Shown here in pieces: positions 25,687 to 38,532 of a stretch of DNA of 64,000 nucleotides. This DNA is from Bos javanicus (lineage: Eukaryota; Chordata; Mammalia; Artiodactyla; Bovidae): contig NW_026893857.1 in the NCBI RefSeq assembly GCF_032452875.1, positions 248,001 to 312,000 of the forward strand, read 5' to 3'. The position numbers and the translations under genes were made by a program. The notes under the pieces are model-generated. The model was given only the letters and a program-made list of their open reading frames with translations, did not search any database and was not told the DNA's origin. Each line of letters opens with the position of its first letter. The stretch's first letter is position 1.

Positions 25687-28188
25687 ACATGATCAGTGTA
25701 TGATAGCAAACATGCTCAGCGCATGATCAGTCACATGGTCAGCCCCATTAAGTCACGTGATCACTACATGATAGTCATGTGACCAGTCCATGCTCAGTCA
25801 TGGTATCAGTGCATGATCAGACACGTGATCAGTGCATGATAGCCACGTGATCATTGCATGATAGCCACGTGATCAGTGCATGATCAGCCAGGTGATCAGT
25901 GAATGATTGCTACGTGATCAGTTCATGATTAGTCACGTGATCTGTGCATGACCAGGCAGGTGATCAGTGTATGACCAGCCACATGATCAGTGCATGATAG
26001 CCACGTGATCAGTGCATGATCAGTCACCTGATGGGTGTATGATCAGTCACGTGACCGGTACATGGGAGCTACATGATCATTGCATGATCAGCCACGTGAG
26101 TAGTGCATGATAGCCACGTGATCAGTGCATGATCAGTGACGTGATCAGTGCATGATCAGTCATGTAATCTGTGCATGACCAGGCACGTGATCAGTGTATG
26201 ACCAGCCATGTGATCAGTGCATGATAGCCACGTGATCAGTGCATGATCAATTACATCATCAGTGCATGATCAGTCACGTGACCAGTACATGGTAGCTGCG
26301 TGATCAGTGTATGACCAGCCAAGTGATCAGTGCATGATAGCCACGTGATCAGTGCATGATCAGTCACGTGATCAGTGCATGATCAGCCACATGATCAGTG
26401 CATGATCAATGACGTGATCATTGCATGATAGTCGCGTGACAGTCATGTAGCACGGATCATTGCATGATCAGCCACGTGATCAGTACATGATAGCCACGTG
26501 ATCAGTGCATGATCAATCATCAGTGCGTGATCAGTGACGTGACCAGTACATGGTAGCTGCGTGATCATTGAATGACCAGCCACGTGATCAGTGCATGATA
26601 GCCACGTGATCAGTGCATGATCAGTCACGTGATCAGTGCCTGATCAGCCACATGATCAGTGCATGATCAGTCACGTGACCAGTACATGGTAGCCGTGATC
26701 ATTTCATGATCAGCCACATTATCAGTGCATGATAGCCACGTGATCAGTGCTTGATCAGTCACGTGATCAGTGCATGATCAGTCACGTGATCAGTGCATGA
26801 TCAGCCACATGATCAGTGCATGATCAATTACGTGATCATTGCATGATCAGTCACGTGACCAGTACATGGTAGCTACGTGATCATTGCATGATCAGCCACG
26901 TGATCAGTACATGATAGCCACGTGATCAGTGCATGATCAGTCATGTGATACGTGTGTGATCAGCCACGTGATCAGTGCATGATATCCACCTGATCAGTGA
27001 ATGATAGCCACGTGATTAGTGCATGATAGTCACGTGATCAGTGCATGATCATCCACGTGATCAGTGCATGTGGAGTCATGTAGTCAATGCATGATAGCGC
27101 CGTGATCAGTGCACGATCAGTCCCGTGATGAGTGTATGATCAGCCAAGTGATCAGTGCAAGATAGCTACGTGATCAGTGCATGATCAGTCACATGATCAG
27201 TGCATGATAGCCACGTGAGCAGTGCATACAATTACGTGATCAGTGCATGCGCAATCACGTGATCAGTGCATGAGAGCCACGTGATCAGTGCATGATCATT
27301 CACATGATAGGTGTGTGATCAGCGACGTGAACAGTGCATGCTCAGTCACGTGATCAGGGCCTGCTGAGCTGCGTGATTACTGTCTGCTCATCTGCTTGAC
27401 AATTGCCAGCTGAGCTGTACGATTCCTGCCTGTCATCTCCTTGACTATTGCCACCTGTGCTGCATAATTCCTGCCTGCTCATCTACTTGATTATTTCCAG
27501 CTGAGCAGCATGATTTCTCAGAGCTGAGTTCCATGATTATAGCCTGCTGACTGATTCCTGCCTACTCAGCTCTTTGTTCATTGCCTCCAGATGCACATGA
27601 TCAGTGTGTGACACCAAACATGATCAGCACATGATCAGTCACATGATGAATGCATGATAAGCCAGGTGATCAGTGCATGATCAATTACGTGATCAGTGCA
27701 TGATCAGTCATGTGACCAGTACATGGTAGCTGCGTGATCACTGCATGATCAGCCACGTGATAAGTGCATGTTCAATCACGTGTTCAGTGCATGATCAGCC
27801 ACGTGATCAGTGCATGGTCAGACACGTGAACAGCGTATGATTAGCCACGTGATCAGTGCATGATATCCAAGTGATCAATGCTTGATCAATCACGTGATCA
27901 GTGTATGATCAGCCAGGTGAACAGTGCATGCTCAGTCACGTGATCAGGGCCTGCTGAGCTGCGTGATTACTGTCTGCTCATCTGCTTGACAATTGCCAGC
28001 TGAGCTGCATGATTCCTGCCTGTCATCTGCTTGACAATTGCCAGCTGTGCTGTGTAATTCCTGCCTGCTCAGCTGCTTGATTATTGCCAGCTGAGCAGCA
28101 TGATTCCTCACAGCTGAGTTCCATGATTATTGCCTGCTGACTGTTTGATTCATGCCTACTCAGCTCTTTGTTTATTGCCTCCAGAGGC
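25687..28188 (+). repeat. HOR unit 13 with about 259-bp insertion (2502 bp)
   Basis: Block A 27357-27594, block B 27947-28188. Extra, irregular monomer sequence lies at about 26380-26700, with odd junctions such as GTCGCGTGACAGTCATG, TAGCACGGATCATTG and GATCAATCATCAGTGCG. It repeats parts of the GTACATGG sub-repeat region of the same unit. A 61-codon plus-strand-independent chance frame over 26443-26628 exists only because of this rearrangement and is not a gene. Confidence 0.9.
26380..26700 (+). repeat. Rearranged duplication inside unit 13
   Basis: Sub-repeat segments are duplicated with several small deletions that break the 22-23 bp register (for example at 26430-26460 and 26508-26530, and the loss of CTGC at about 26691, where GGTAGCCGTGATC is read). 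The flanks on both sides are regular family sequence. Confidence 0.8.
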
Positions 28189-29348
28189 ACATGATCAGTG
28201 TATGATAGCAAACATGCTCAGCGCATGATCAGTCACATGGTCAGCCCCATTAAGTCACGTGATCACTACATGATAGTCATGTGACCAGTCCATGCTCAGT
28301 CATGGTATCAGTGCATGATCAGACACGTGATCAGTGCATGATAGCCACGTGATCATTGCATGATAGCCACGTGATCAGTGCATGATCAGCCAGGTGATCA
28401 GTGAATGATTGCTACGTGATCAGTTCATATAGTCACGTGATCTGTGCATGACCAGGCAGGTGATCAGTGTATGACCAGCCACATGATCAGTGCATGATAG
28501 CCACGTGATCAGTGCATGATCAGTCACCTGATGGGTGTATGATCAGTCACGTGACCGGTACATGGTAGCTACGTGATCATTGCATGATCAGCCACGTGAG
28601 TAGTGCATGATAGCCACGTGATCAGTGCATGATCAGTGACGTGATCAGTGCATGATCAGTCATGTAATCTGTGCATGACCAGGCACCTGATCAGTGCATG
28701 ACCAGCCATGCTGATCAGTGCATGATATCCACGTGATCAGTGCATGATCAAGTTACATCATCAGTGCGTGATCAGTCACGTGACCAGTACATGGCCTAGC
28801 TGCGTGATCAGTGTATGACCAGCCACGTGATCAGCGCATGATAGTCACGTGATCAGTGCATGATAAGTCAGGTGATCAGTGCCTGATCAATTACGTGATC
28901 AGTGCATGATCAGTCATGTGACCAGTACATGGTAGCTGCGTGATCACTGCATGATCAGCCACGTGATCAGTGCATGGTCAGACACGTGAACAGCGTATGA
29001 TTAGCCACGTGATCAGTGCATGATATCCAAGTGATCAATGCTTGATCAATCACGTGATCAGTGTATGATCAGCCAGGTGAACAGTGCATGCTCAGTCACG
29101 TGATCAGGGCCTGCTGAGCTGCGTGATTACTGTCTGCTCATCTGCTTGACAATTGCCAGCTGAGCTGCATGATTCCTGCCTGTCATCTGCTTGACAATTG
29201 CCAGCTGTGCTGTGTAATTCCTGCCTGCTCAGCTGCTTGATTATTGCCAGCTGAGCAGCATGATTCCTCACAGCTGAGTTCCATGATTATTGCCTGCTGA
29301 CTGTTTGATTCATGCCTACTCAGCTCTTTGTTTATTGCCTCCAGAGGC
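28189..29348 (+). repeat. HOR unit 14, half-size copy without block A (1160 bp)
   Basis: Block B only, 29107-29348. The long array runs to about 28870 with several private indels (TTCATATAGTC at 28426, CATGGCCTAGCTG at 28793, CATGCTGATC at 28708), then jumps to the short array before block B. It rejoins at GATAAGTCAGGTG, farther upstream than unit 10 does, so the two short copies look independent. It carries T in ACATGGTAGCT. Confidence 0.92.
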
Positions 29349-31591
29349 ACATGATCAGTGTATGATAGCAAACATGCTCAGCGCATGATCAGTCACATGG
29401 TCAGCCCCATTAAGTCACGTGATCACTACATGATAGTCATGTGACCAGTCCATGCTCAGTCATGGTATCAGTGCATGATCAGACACGTGATCAGTGCATG
29501 ATAGCCACGTGATCATTGCATGATAGCCACGTGATCAGTGCATGATCAGCCAGGTGATCAGTGAATGATTGCTACGTGATCAGTTCATGATTAGTCACGT
29601 GATCTGTGCATGACCAGGCAGGTGATCAGTGTATGACCAGCCACATGATCAGTGCATGATAGCCACGTGATCAGTGCATGATCAGTCACCTGATGGGTGT
29701 ATGATCAGTCACGTGACCGGTACATGGTAGCTACATGATCATTGCATGATCAGCCACGTGAGTAGTGCATGATAGCCACGTGATCAGTGCATGATCAGTG
29801 ACGTGATCAGTGCATGATCAGTCATGTAATCTGTGCATGACCAGGCACGTGATCAGTGTATGACCAGCCATGTGATCAGTGCATGATAGCCACGTGATCA
29901 GTGCATGATCAATTACATCATCAGTGCATGATCAGTCACGTGACCAGTACATGGTAGCTGCGTGATCAGTGTATGACCAGCCAAGTGATCAGTGCATGAT
30001 AGCCACGTGATCAGTGCATGATCAGTCACGTGATCAGTGCCTGATCAGCCACATGATCAGTGCATGATCAGTCACGTGACCAGTACATGGTAGCTGCGTG
30101 ATCATTTCATGATCAGCCACATTAGCAGTGCATGATAGCCACGTGATCAGTGCTTGATCAGTCACGTGATCAGTGCATGATCAGTCACGTGATCAGTGCA
30201 TGATCAGCCACATGATCAGTGCATGATCAATTACGTGATCATTGCATGATCAGTCACGTGACCAGTACATGGTAGCTACGTGATCATTGCATGATCAGCC
30301 ACGTGATCAGTACATGATAGCCACGTGATCAGTGCATGATCAGTCATGTGATACGTGTGTGATCAGCCACGTGATCAGTGCATGATATCCACCTGATCAG
30401 TGAATGATAGCCACGTGATTAGTGCATGATAGTCACGTGATCAGTGCATGATCATCCACGTGATCAGTGCATGTGGAGTCATGTAGTCAATGCATGATAG
30501 CGCCGTGATCAGTGCACGATCAGTCCCGTGATGAGTGTATGATCAGCCAAGTGATCAGTGCAAGATAGCTACGTGATCAGTGCATGATCAGTCACATGAT
30601 CAGTGCATGATAGCCACGTGAGCAGTGCATACAATTACGTGATCAGTGCATGCGCAATCACGTGATCAGTGCATGAGAGCCACGTGATCAGTGCATGATC
30701 ATTCACATGATAGGTGTGTGATCAGCGACGTGAACAGTGCATGCTCAGTCACGTGATCAGGGCCTGCTGAGCTGCGTGATTACTGTCTGCTCATCTGCTT
30801 GACAATTGCCAGCTGAGCTGTACGATTCCTGCCTGTCATCTCCTTGACTATTGCCACCTGTGCTGCATAATTCCTGCCTGCTCATCTACTTGATTATTTC
30901 CAGCTGAGCAGCATGATTTCTCAGAGCTGAGTTCCATGATTATAGCCTGCTGACTGATTCCTGCCTACTCAGCTCTTTGTTCATTGCCTCCAGATGCACA
31001 TGATCAGTGTGTGACACCAAACATGATCAGCACATGATCAGTCACATGATGAATGCATGATAAGCCAGGTGATCAGTGCATGATCAATTACGTGATCAGT
31101 GCATGATCAGTCATGTGACCAGTACATGGTAGCTGCGTGATCACTGCATGATCAGCCACGTGATAAGTGCATGTTCAATCACGTGTTCAGTGCATGATCA
31201 GCCACGTGATCAGTGCATGGTCAGACACGTGAACAGCGTATGATTAGCCACGTGATCAGTGCATGATATCCAAGTGATCAATGCTTGATCAATCACGTGA
31301 TCAGTGTATGATCAGCCAGGTGAACAGTGCATGCTCAGTCACGTGATCAGGGCCTGCTGAGCTGCGTGATTCCTGTCTGCTCATCTGCTTGACAATTGCC
31401 AGCTGAGCTGCATGATTCCTGCCTGTCATCTGCTTGACAATTGCCAGCTGTGCTGTGTAATTCCTGCCTGCTCAGCTGCTTGATTATTGCCAGCTGAGCA
31501 GCATGATTCCTCACAGCTGAGTTCCATGATTATTGCCTGCTGACTGTTTGATTCATGCCTACTCAGCTCTTTGTTTATTGCCTCCAGAGGC
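29349..31591 (+). repeat. HOR unit 15 (2243 bp)
   Basis: Block A 30760-30997, block B 31350-31591. Regular copy of the 2243-bp family with T in ACATGGTAGCT and C in AACAGCGTATG. Block B has C at 31372, the change also found in unit 2, some 27 kb away. Confidence 0.93.
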
Positions 31592-33586
31592 ACATGATCA
31601 GTGTATGATAGCAAACATGCTCAGCGCATGATCAGTCACATGGTCAGCCCCATTAAGTCACGTGATCACTACATGATAGTCATGTGACCAGTCCATGCTC
31701 AGTCATGGTATCAGTGCATGATCAGACACGTGATCAGTGCATGATAGCCACGTGATCATTGCATGATAGCCACGTGATCAGTGCATGATCAGCCAGGTGA
31801 TCAGTGAATGATTGCTACGTGATCAGTTCATGATTAGTCACGTGATCTGTGCATGACCAGGCAGGTGATCAGTGTATGACCAGCCACATGATCAGTGCAT
31901 GATAGCCACGTGATCAGTGCATGATCAGTCACCTGATGGGTGTATGATCAGTCACGTGATCTGTGCATGACCAGGCAGGTGATCAGTGTATGACCAGCCA
32001 TGTGATCAGTGCATGATAGCCACGTGATCAGTGCATGATCAATTACATCATCAGTGCATGATCAGTCACGTGACCAGTACATGGTAGCTGCGTGATCAGT
32101 GTATGACCAGCCAAGTGATCAGTGCATGATAGCCACGTGATCAGTGCATGATCAGTCACGTGATCAGTGCCTGATCAGCCACATGATCAGTGCATGATCA
32201 GTCACGTGACCAGTACATGGTCAGCTGCGTGATCAGTGCATGATCAGCCACGTGATCAGTGCATGATCAGCCACGTGATCATTGCATGATCAGCCACGTG
32301 ATCAGTACATGATAGCCACGTGATCAGTGCATGATCAGTCATGTGATACGTGTGTGATCAGCCACGTGATCAGTGCATGATATCCACCTGATCAGTGAAT
32401 GATAGCCACGTGATTAGTGCATGATAGTCACGTGATCAGTGCATGATCATCCACGTGATCAGTGCATGTGGAGTCATGTAGTCAATGCATGATAGCGCCG
32501 TGATCAGTGCACGATCAGTCCCGTGATGAGTGTATGATCAGCCAAGTGATCAGTGCAAGATAGCTACGTGATCAGTGCATGATCAGTCACATGATCAGTG
32601 CATGATAGCCACGTGAGCAGTGCATACAATTACGTGATCAGTGCATGCGCAATCACGTGATCAGTGCATGAGAGCCACGTGATCAGTGCATGATCATTCA
32701 CATGATAGGTGTGTGATCAGCGACGTGAACAGTGCATGCTCAGTCACGTGATCAGGGCCTGCTGAGCTGCGTGATTACTGTCTGCTCATCTGCTTGACAA
32801 TTGCCAGCTGAGCTGTACGATTCCTGCCTGTCATCTCCTTGACTATTGCCACCTGTGCTGCATAATTCCTGCCTGCTCATCTACTTGATTATTTCCAGCT
32901 GAGCAGCATGATTTCTCAGAGCTGAGTTCCATGATTATAGCCTGCTGACTGATTCCTGCCTACTCAGCTCTTTGTTCATTGCCTCCAGATGCACATGATC
33001 AGTGTGTGACACCAAACATGATCAGCACATGATCAGTCACATGATGAATGCATGATAAGCCAGGTGATCAGTGCATGATCAATTACGTGATCAGTGCATG
33101 ATCAGTCATGTGACCAGTACATGGTAGCTGCGTGATCACTGCATGATCAGCCACGTGATAAGTGCATGTTCAATCACGTGTTCAGTGCATGATCAGCCAC
33201 GTGATCAGTGCATGGTCAGACACGTGAACAGCGTATGATTAGCCACGTGATCAGTGCATGATATCCAAGTGATCAATGCTTGATCAATCACGTGATCAGT
33301 GTATGATCAGCCAGGTGAACAGTGCATGCTCAGTCACGTGATCAGGGCCTGCTGAGCTGCGTGATTACTGTCTGCTCATCTGCTTGACAATTGCCAGCTG
33401 AGCTGCATGATTCCTGCCTGTCATCTGCTTGACAATTGCCAGCTGTGCTGTGTAATTCCTGCCTGCTCAGCTGCTTGATTATTGCCAGCTGAGCAGCATG
33501 ATTCCTCACAGCTGAGTTCCATGATTATTGCCTGCTGACTGTTTGATTCATGCCTACTCAGCTCTTTGTTTATTGCCTCCAGAGGC
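31592..33586 (+). repeat. HOR unit 16, contracted (1995 bp)
   Basis: Block A 32755-32992, block B 33345-33586. Two changes shorten the long array by 248 bp in total: near 31960, GTCACGTGATCTGTGCATG joins two separate CACGTGATCTGTG/GTAATCTGTG regions; near 32220-32300 the GTAGCT sub-repeat is replaced by plain monomers (GTCAGCTGCGTGATCAG). Confidence 0.91.
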
Positions 33587-36061
33587 ACATGATCAGTGTA
33601 TGATAGCAAACATGCTCAGCGCATGATCAGTCACATGGTCAGCCCCATTAAGTCACGTGATCACTACATGATAGTCATGTGACCAGTCCATGCTCAGTCA
33701 TGGTATCAGTGCATGATCAGACACGTGATCAGTGCATGATAGCCACGTGATCATTGCATGATAGCCACGTGATCAGTGCATGATCAGCCAGGTGATCAGT
33801 GAATGATTGCTACGTGATCAGTTCATGATTAGTCACGTGATCTGTGCATGACCAGGCAGGTGATCAGTGTATGACCAGCCACATGATCAGTGCATGATAG
33901 CCACGTGATCAGTGCATGATCAGTCACCTGATGGGTGTATGATCAGTCACGTGACCGGTACATGGGAGCTACATGATCATTGCATGATCAGCCACGTGAG
34001 TAGTGCATGATAGCCACGTGATCAGTGCATGATCAGTGACGTGATCAGTGCATGATCAGTCATGTAATCTGTGCATGACCAGGCACGTGATCAGTGTATG
34101 ACCAGCCATGTGATCAGTGCATGATAGCCACGTGATCAGTGCATGATCAATTACATCATCAGTGCATGATCAGTCACGTGACCAGTACATGGTAGCTGCG
34201 TGATCAGTGTATGACCAGCCAAGTGATCAGTGCATGATAGCCACGTGATCAGTGCATGATCAGTCACGTGATCAGTGCCTGATCAGCCACATGATCAGTG
34301 CATGATCAGTCACGTGACCAGTACATGGTAGCTGCGTGATCATTTCATGATCAGCCACATTAGCAGTGCATGATAGCCACGTGATCAGTGCTTGATCATT
34401 ACATCATCAGTGCGTGATCAGTGACGTGACCAGTACATGGTAGCTGCGTGATCAGTGTATGACCAGCCAAGTGATCAGTGCATGATAGCCACGTGATCAG
34501 TGCATGATCAGTCACGTGATCAGTGCCTGATCAGCCACATGATCATTGCATGATCAGTCACGTGACCAGTACAGGGTAGCTGCGTGATCATTTCATGATC
34601 AGCCACATGCAGTGCATGTTAGCCACGTGATCAGTGCTTGATCAGTCACGTGATCAGTGCATGATCAGTCACGTGATCAGTGCATGATCAGCCACATGAT
34701 CAGTGCATGATCAATTACGTGATCATTGCATGATCAGTCACGTGATACATTGATCATTGCATGATCAGCCACGTGATCAGTACATGATAGCCACGTGATC
34801 AGTGCATGATCAGTCATGTGATACGTGTGTGATCAGCCACGTGATCAGTGCATGATATCCACCTGATCAGTGAATGATAGCCACGTGATTAGTGCATGAT
34901 AGTCACGTGATCAGTGCATGATCATCCACGTGATCAGTGCATGTGGAGTCATGTAGTCAATGCATGATAGCGCCGTGATCAGTGCACGATCAGTCCCGTG
35001 ATGAGTGTATGATCAGCCAAGTGCTCAGTGCAAGATAGCTACGTGATCAGTGCATGATCAGTCACATGATCAGTGCATGATAGCCACGTGAGCAGTGCAT
35101 ACAATTACGTGATCAGTGCATGCGCAATCACGTGATCAGTGCATGAGAGCCACGTGATCAGTGCATGATCATTCACATGATAGGTGTGTGATCAGCGACG
35201 TGAACAGTGCATGCTCAGTCACGTGATCAGGGCCTGCTGAGCTGCGTGATTACTGTCTGCTCATCTGCTTGACAATTGCCAGCTGAGCTGTACGATTCCT
35301 GCCTGTCATCTCCTTGACTATTGCCACCTGTGCTGCATAATTCCTGCCTGCTCATCTACTTGATTATTTCCAGCTGAGCAGCATGATTTCTCAGAGCTGA
35401 GTTCCATGATTATAGCCTGCTGACTGATTCCTGCCTACTCAGCTCTTTGTTCATTGCCTCCAGATGCACATGATCAGTGTGTGACACCAAACATGATCAG
35501 CACATGATCAGTCACATGATGAATGCATGATAAGCCAGGTGATCAGTGCATGATCAATTACGTGATCAGTGCATGATCAGTCATGTGACCAGTACATGGT
35601 AGCTGCGTGATCACTGCATGATCAGCCACGTGATAAGTGCATGTTCAATCACGTGTTCAGTGCATGATCAGCCACGTGATCAGTGCATGGTCAGACACGT
35701 GAACAGCGTATGATTAGCCACGTGATCAGTGCATGATATCCAAGTGATCAATGCTTGATCAATCACGTGATCAGTGTATGATCAGCCAGGTGAACAGTGC
35801 ATGCTCAGTCACGTGATCAGGGCCTGCTGAGCTGCGTGATTACTGTCTGCTCATCTGCTTGACAATTGCCAGCTGAGCTGCATGATTCCTGCCTGTCATC
35901 TGCTTGACAATTGCCAGCTGTGCTGTGTAATTCCTGCCTGCTCAGCTGCTTGATTATTGCCAGCTGAGCAGCATGATTCCTCACAGCTGAGTTCCATGAT
36001 TATTGCCTGCTGACTGTTTGATTCATGCCTACTCAGCTCTTTGTTTATTGCCTCCAGAGGC
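33587..36061 (+). repeat. HOR unit 17 with about 232-bp insertion (2475 bp)
   Basis: Block A 35230-35467, block B 35820-36061. At about 34396 GCTTGATCATTACATCATC starts a second pass through the CATCATCAGTG to CTTGATC region, adding sequence up to about 34640. The second pass has private changes (GTACAGGGTAGC, CACATGCAGTGCATGTTAG). At about 34743 a further small deletion reads GTGATACATTGATCATTG. Confidence 0.9.
34390..34640 (+). repeat. Segmental duplication within unit 17
   Basis: The stretch from TACATCATCAGTG to GATCAGTGCTTGATC is present twice in succession (first pass ending about 34396, second ending about 34645), consistent with a local tandem duplication. The second copy is more diverged than the first. 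Confidence 0.8.
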
Positions 36062-38532
36062 ACATGATCAGTGTATGATAGCAAACATGCTCAGCGCATG
36101 ATCAGTCACATGGTCAGCCCCATTAAGTCACGTGATCACTACATGATAGTCATGTGACCAGTCCATGCTCAGTCATGGTATCAGTGCATGATCAGACACG
36201 TGATCAGTGCATGATAGCCACGTGATCATTGCATGATAGCCACGTGATCAGTGCATGATCAGCCAGGTGATCAGTGAATGATTGCTACGTGAACAGTTCA
36301 TGATTAGTCACGTGATCTGTGCATGACCAGGCAGGTGATCAGTGTATGACCAGCCACATGATCAGTGCATGATAGCCACGTGATCAGTGCATGATCAGTC
36401 ACCTGATGGGTGTATGATCAGTCACGTGACCGGTACATGGTAGCTACATGATCATTGCATGATCAGCCACGTGAGTAGTGCATGATAGCCACGTGATCAG
36501 TGCATGATCAGTGACGTGATCAGTGCATGATCAGTCATGTAATCTGTGCATGACCAGGCACGTGATCAGTGTATGACCAGCCATGTGATCAGTGCATGAT
36601 AGCCACGTGATCAGTGCATGATCAATTACATCATCAGTGCATGATCAGTCACGTGACCAGTACATGGTAGCTGCGTGATCAGTGTATGACCAGCCAAGTG
36701 ATCAGTGCATGATAGCCACGTGATCAGTGCATGATCAGTCACGTGATCAGTGCCTGATCAGCCATGATCAGTGCATGATCAGATCATTGCATGATCAGTC
36801 ACGTGACCAGTACATGGTAGCTCGTGATCATTGCATGATCAGCCACGTGATCAGTACATGATAGCCACGTGATCAGTGCATGATCAATCATCATCAGTGC
36901 GTGATCAGTGCGTGATGCGTGATCAGTGTATGACCAGCCAAGTGATCAGTGCATGATAGTCATGGATCAGTGCATGATCTGATCAGCCACCACATGATCA
37001 GTGCATGATCAGTCACGTGACCAGTACATGGTAGCTGCGTGATCATTTCATGATCAGCCACGTTAGCAGTGCATGATAGCCACGTGATCAGTGCTTGATC
37101 AGTCACGTGATCAGTGCATGATCAGTCACGTGATCAGTGCATGATCAGCCACATGATCAGTGCATGATCAATTACGTGATCATTGCATGATCAGTCACGT
37201 GACCAGTACATGGTAGCTACGTGATCATTGCATGATCAGCCACGTGATCAGTACATGATAGCCACGTGATCAGTGCATGATCAGTCATGTGATACGTGTG
37301 TGATCAGCCACGTGATCAGTGCATGATATCCACCTGATCAGTGAATGATAGCCACGTGATTAGTGCATGATAGTCACGTGATCAGTGCATGATCATCCAC
37401 GTGATCAGTGCATGTGGAGTCATGTAGTCAATGCATGATAGCGCCGTGATCAGTGCACGGTCAGTCCCGTGATGAGTGTATGATCAGCCAAGTGATCAGT
37501 GCAAGATAGCTACGTGATCAGTGCATGATCAGTCACATGATCAGTGCATGATAGCCACGTGAGCAGTGCATACAATTACGTGATCAGTGCATGCGCAATC
37601 ACGTGATCAGTGCATGAGAGCCACGTGATCAGTGCATGATCATTCACATGATAGGTGTGTGATCAGCGACGTGAACAGTGCATGCTCAGTCACGTGATCA
37701 GGGCCTGCTGAGCTGCGTGATTACTGTCTGCTCATCTGCTTGACAATTGCCAGCTGAGCTGTACGATTCCTGCCTGTCATCTCCTTGACTATTGCCACCT
37801 GTGCTGCATAATTCCTGCCTGCTCATCTACTTGATTATTTCCAGCTGAGCAGCATGATTTCTCAGAGCTGAGTTCCATGATTATAGCCTGCTGACTGATT
37901 CCTGCCTACTCAGCTCTTTGTTCATTGCCTCCAGATGCACATGATCAGTGTGTGACACCAAACATGATCAGCACATGATCAGTCACATGATGAATGCATG
38001 ATAAGCCAGGTGATCAGTGCATGATCAATTACGTGATCAGTGCATGATCAGTCATGTGACCAGTACATGGTAGCTGCGTGATCACTGCATGATCAGCCAC
38101 GTGATAAGTGCATGTTCAATCACGTGTTCAGTGCATGATCAGCCACGTGATCAGTGCATGGTCAGACACGTGAACAGTGTATGATTAGCCACGTGATCAG
38201 TGCATGATATCCAAGTGATCAATGCTTGATCAATCACGTGATCAGTGTATGATCAGCCAGGTGAACAGTGCATGCTCAGTCACGTGATCAGGGCCTGCTG
38301 AGCTGCGTGATTACTGTCTGCTCATCTGCTTGACAATTGCCAGCTGAGCTGCATGATTCCTGCCTGTCATCTGCTTGACAATTGCCAGCTGTGCTGTGTA
38401 ATTCCTGCCTGCTCAGCTGCTTGATTATTGCCAGCTGAGCAGCATGATTCCTCACAGCTGAGTTCCATGATTATTGCCTGCTGACTGTTTGATTCATGCC
38501 TACTCAGCTCTTTGTTTATTGCCTCCAGAGGC
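36062..38532 (+). repeat. HOR unit 18 with about 228-bp insertion (2471 bp)
   Basis: Block A 37701-37938, block B 38291-38532. The extra sequence is at about 36765-37010 and has broken junctions: GATCAGCCATGATCAG, GATCAGATCATTGCATG, GTAGCTCGTGATC, CAGTGCGTGATGCGTG and CATGATCTGATCAGCCACC. AACAGTGTATG returns to T here and stays T to the right. Confidence 0.9.
36765..37010 (+). repeat. Rearranged insertion inside unit 18
   Basis: Pieces of the same unit (GTACATGGTAGCT, GTGTATGACCAGCCAAG, GATCAATCATCATCAG) recur out of the usual spacing with several register-breaking gaps. In position and content it resembles the insertion in unit 13 more than the cleaner one in unit 17. Confidence 0.78.

Noticed and set aside
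26443..26628. 61-codon frame in unit 13 made of a TDHALITWLSC-like repeated peptide
   Set aside because: It is simply translated 23-bp monomers kept open by register shifts in the rearranged insertion; absent from all other units.
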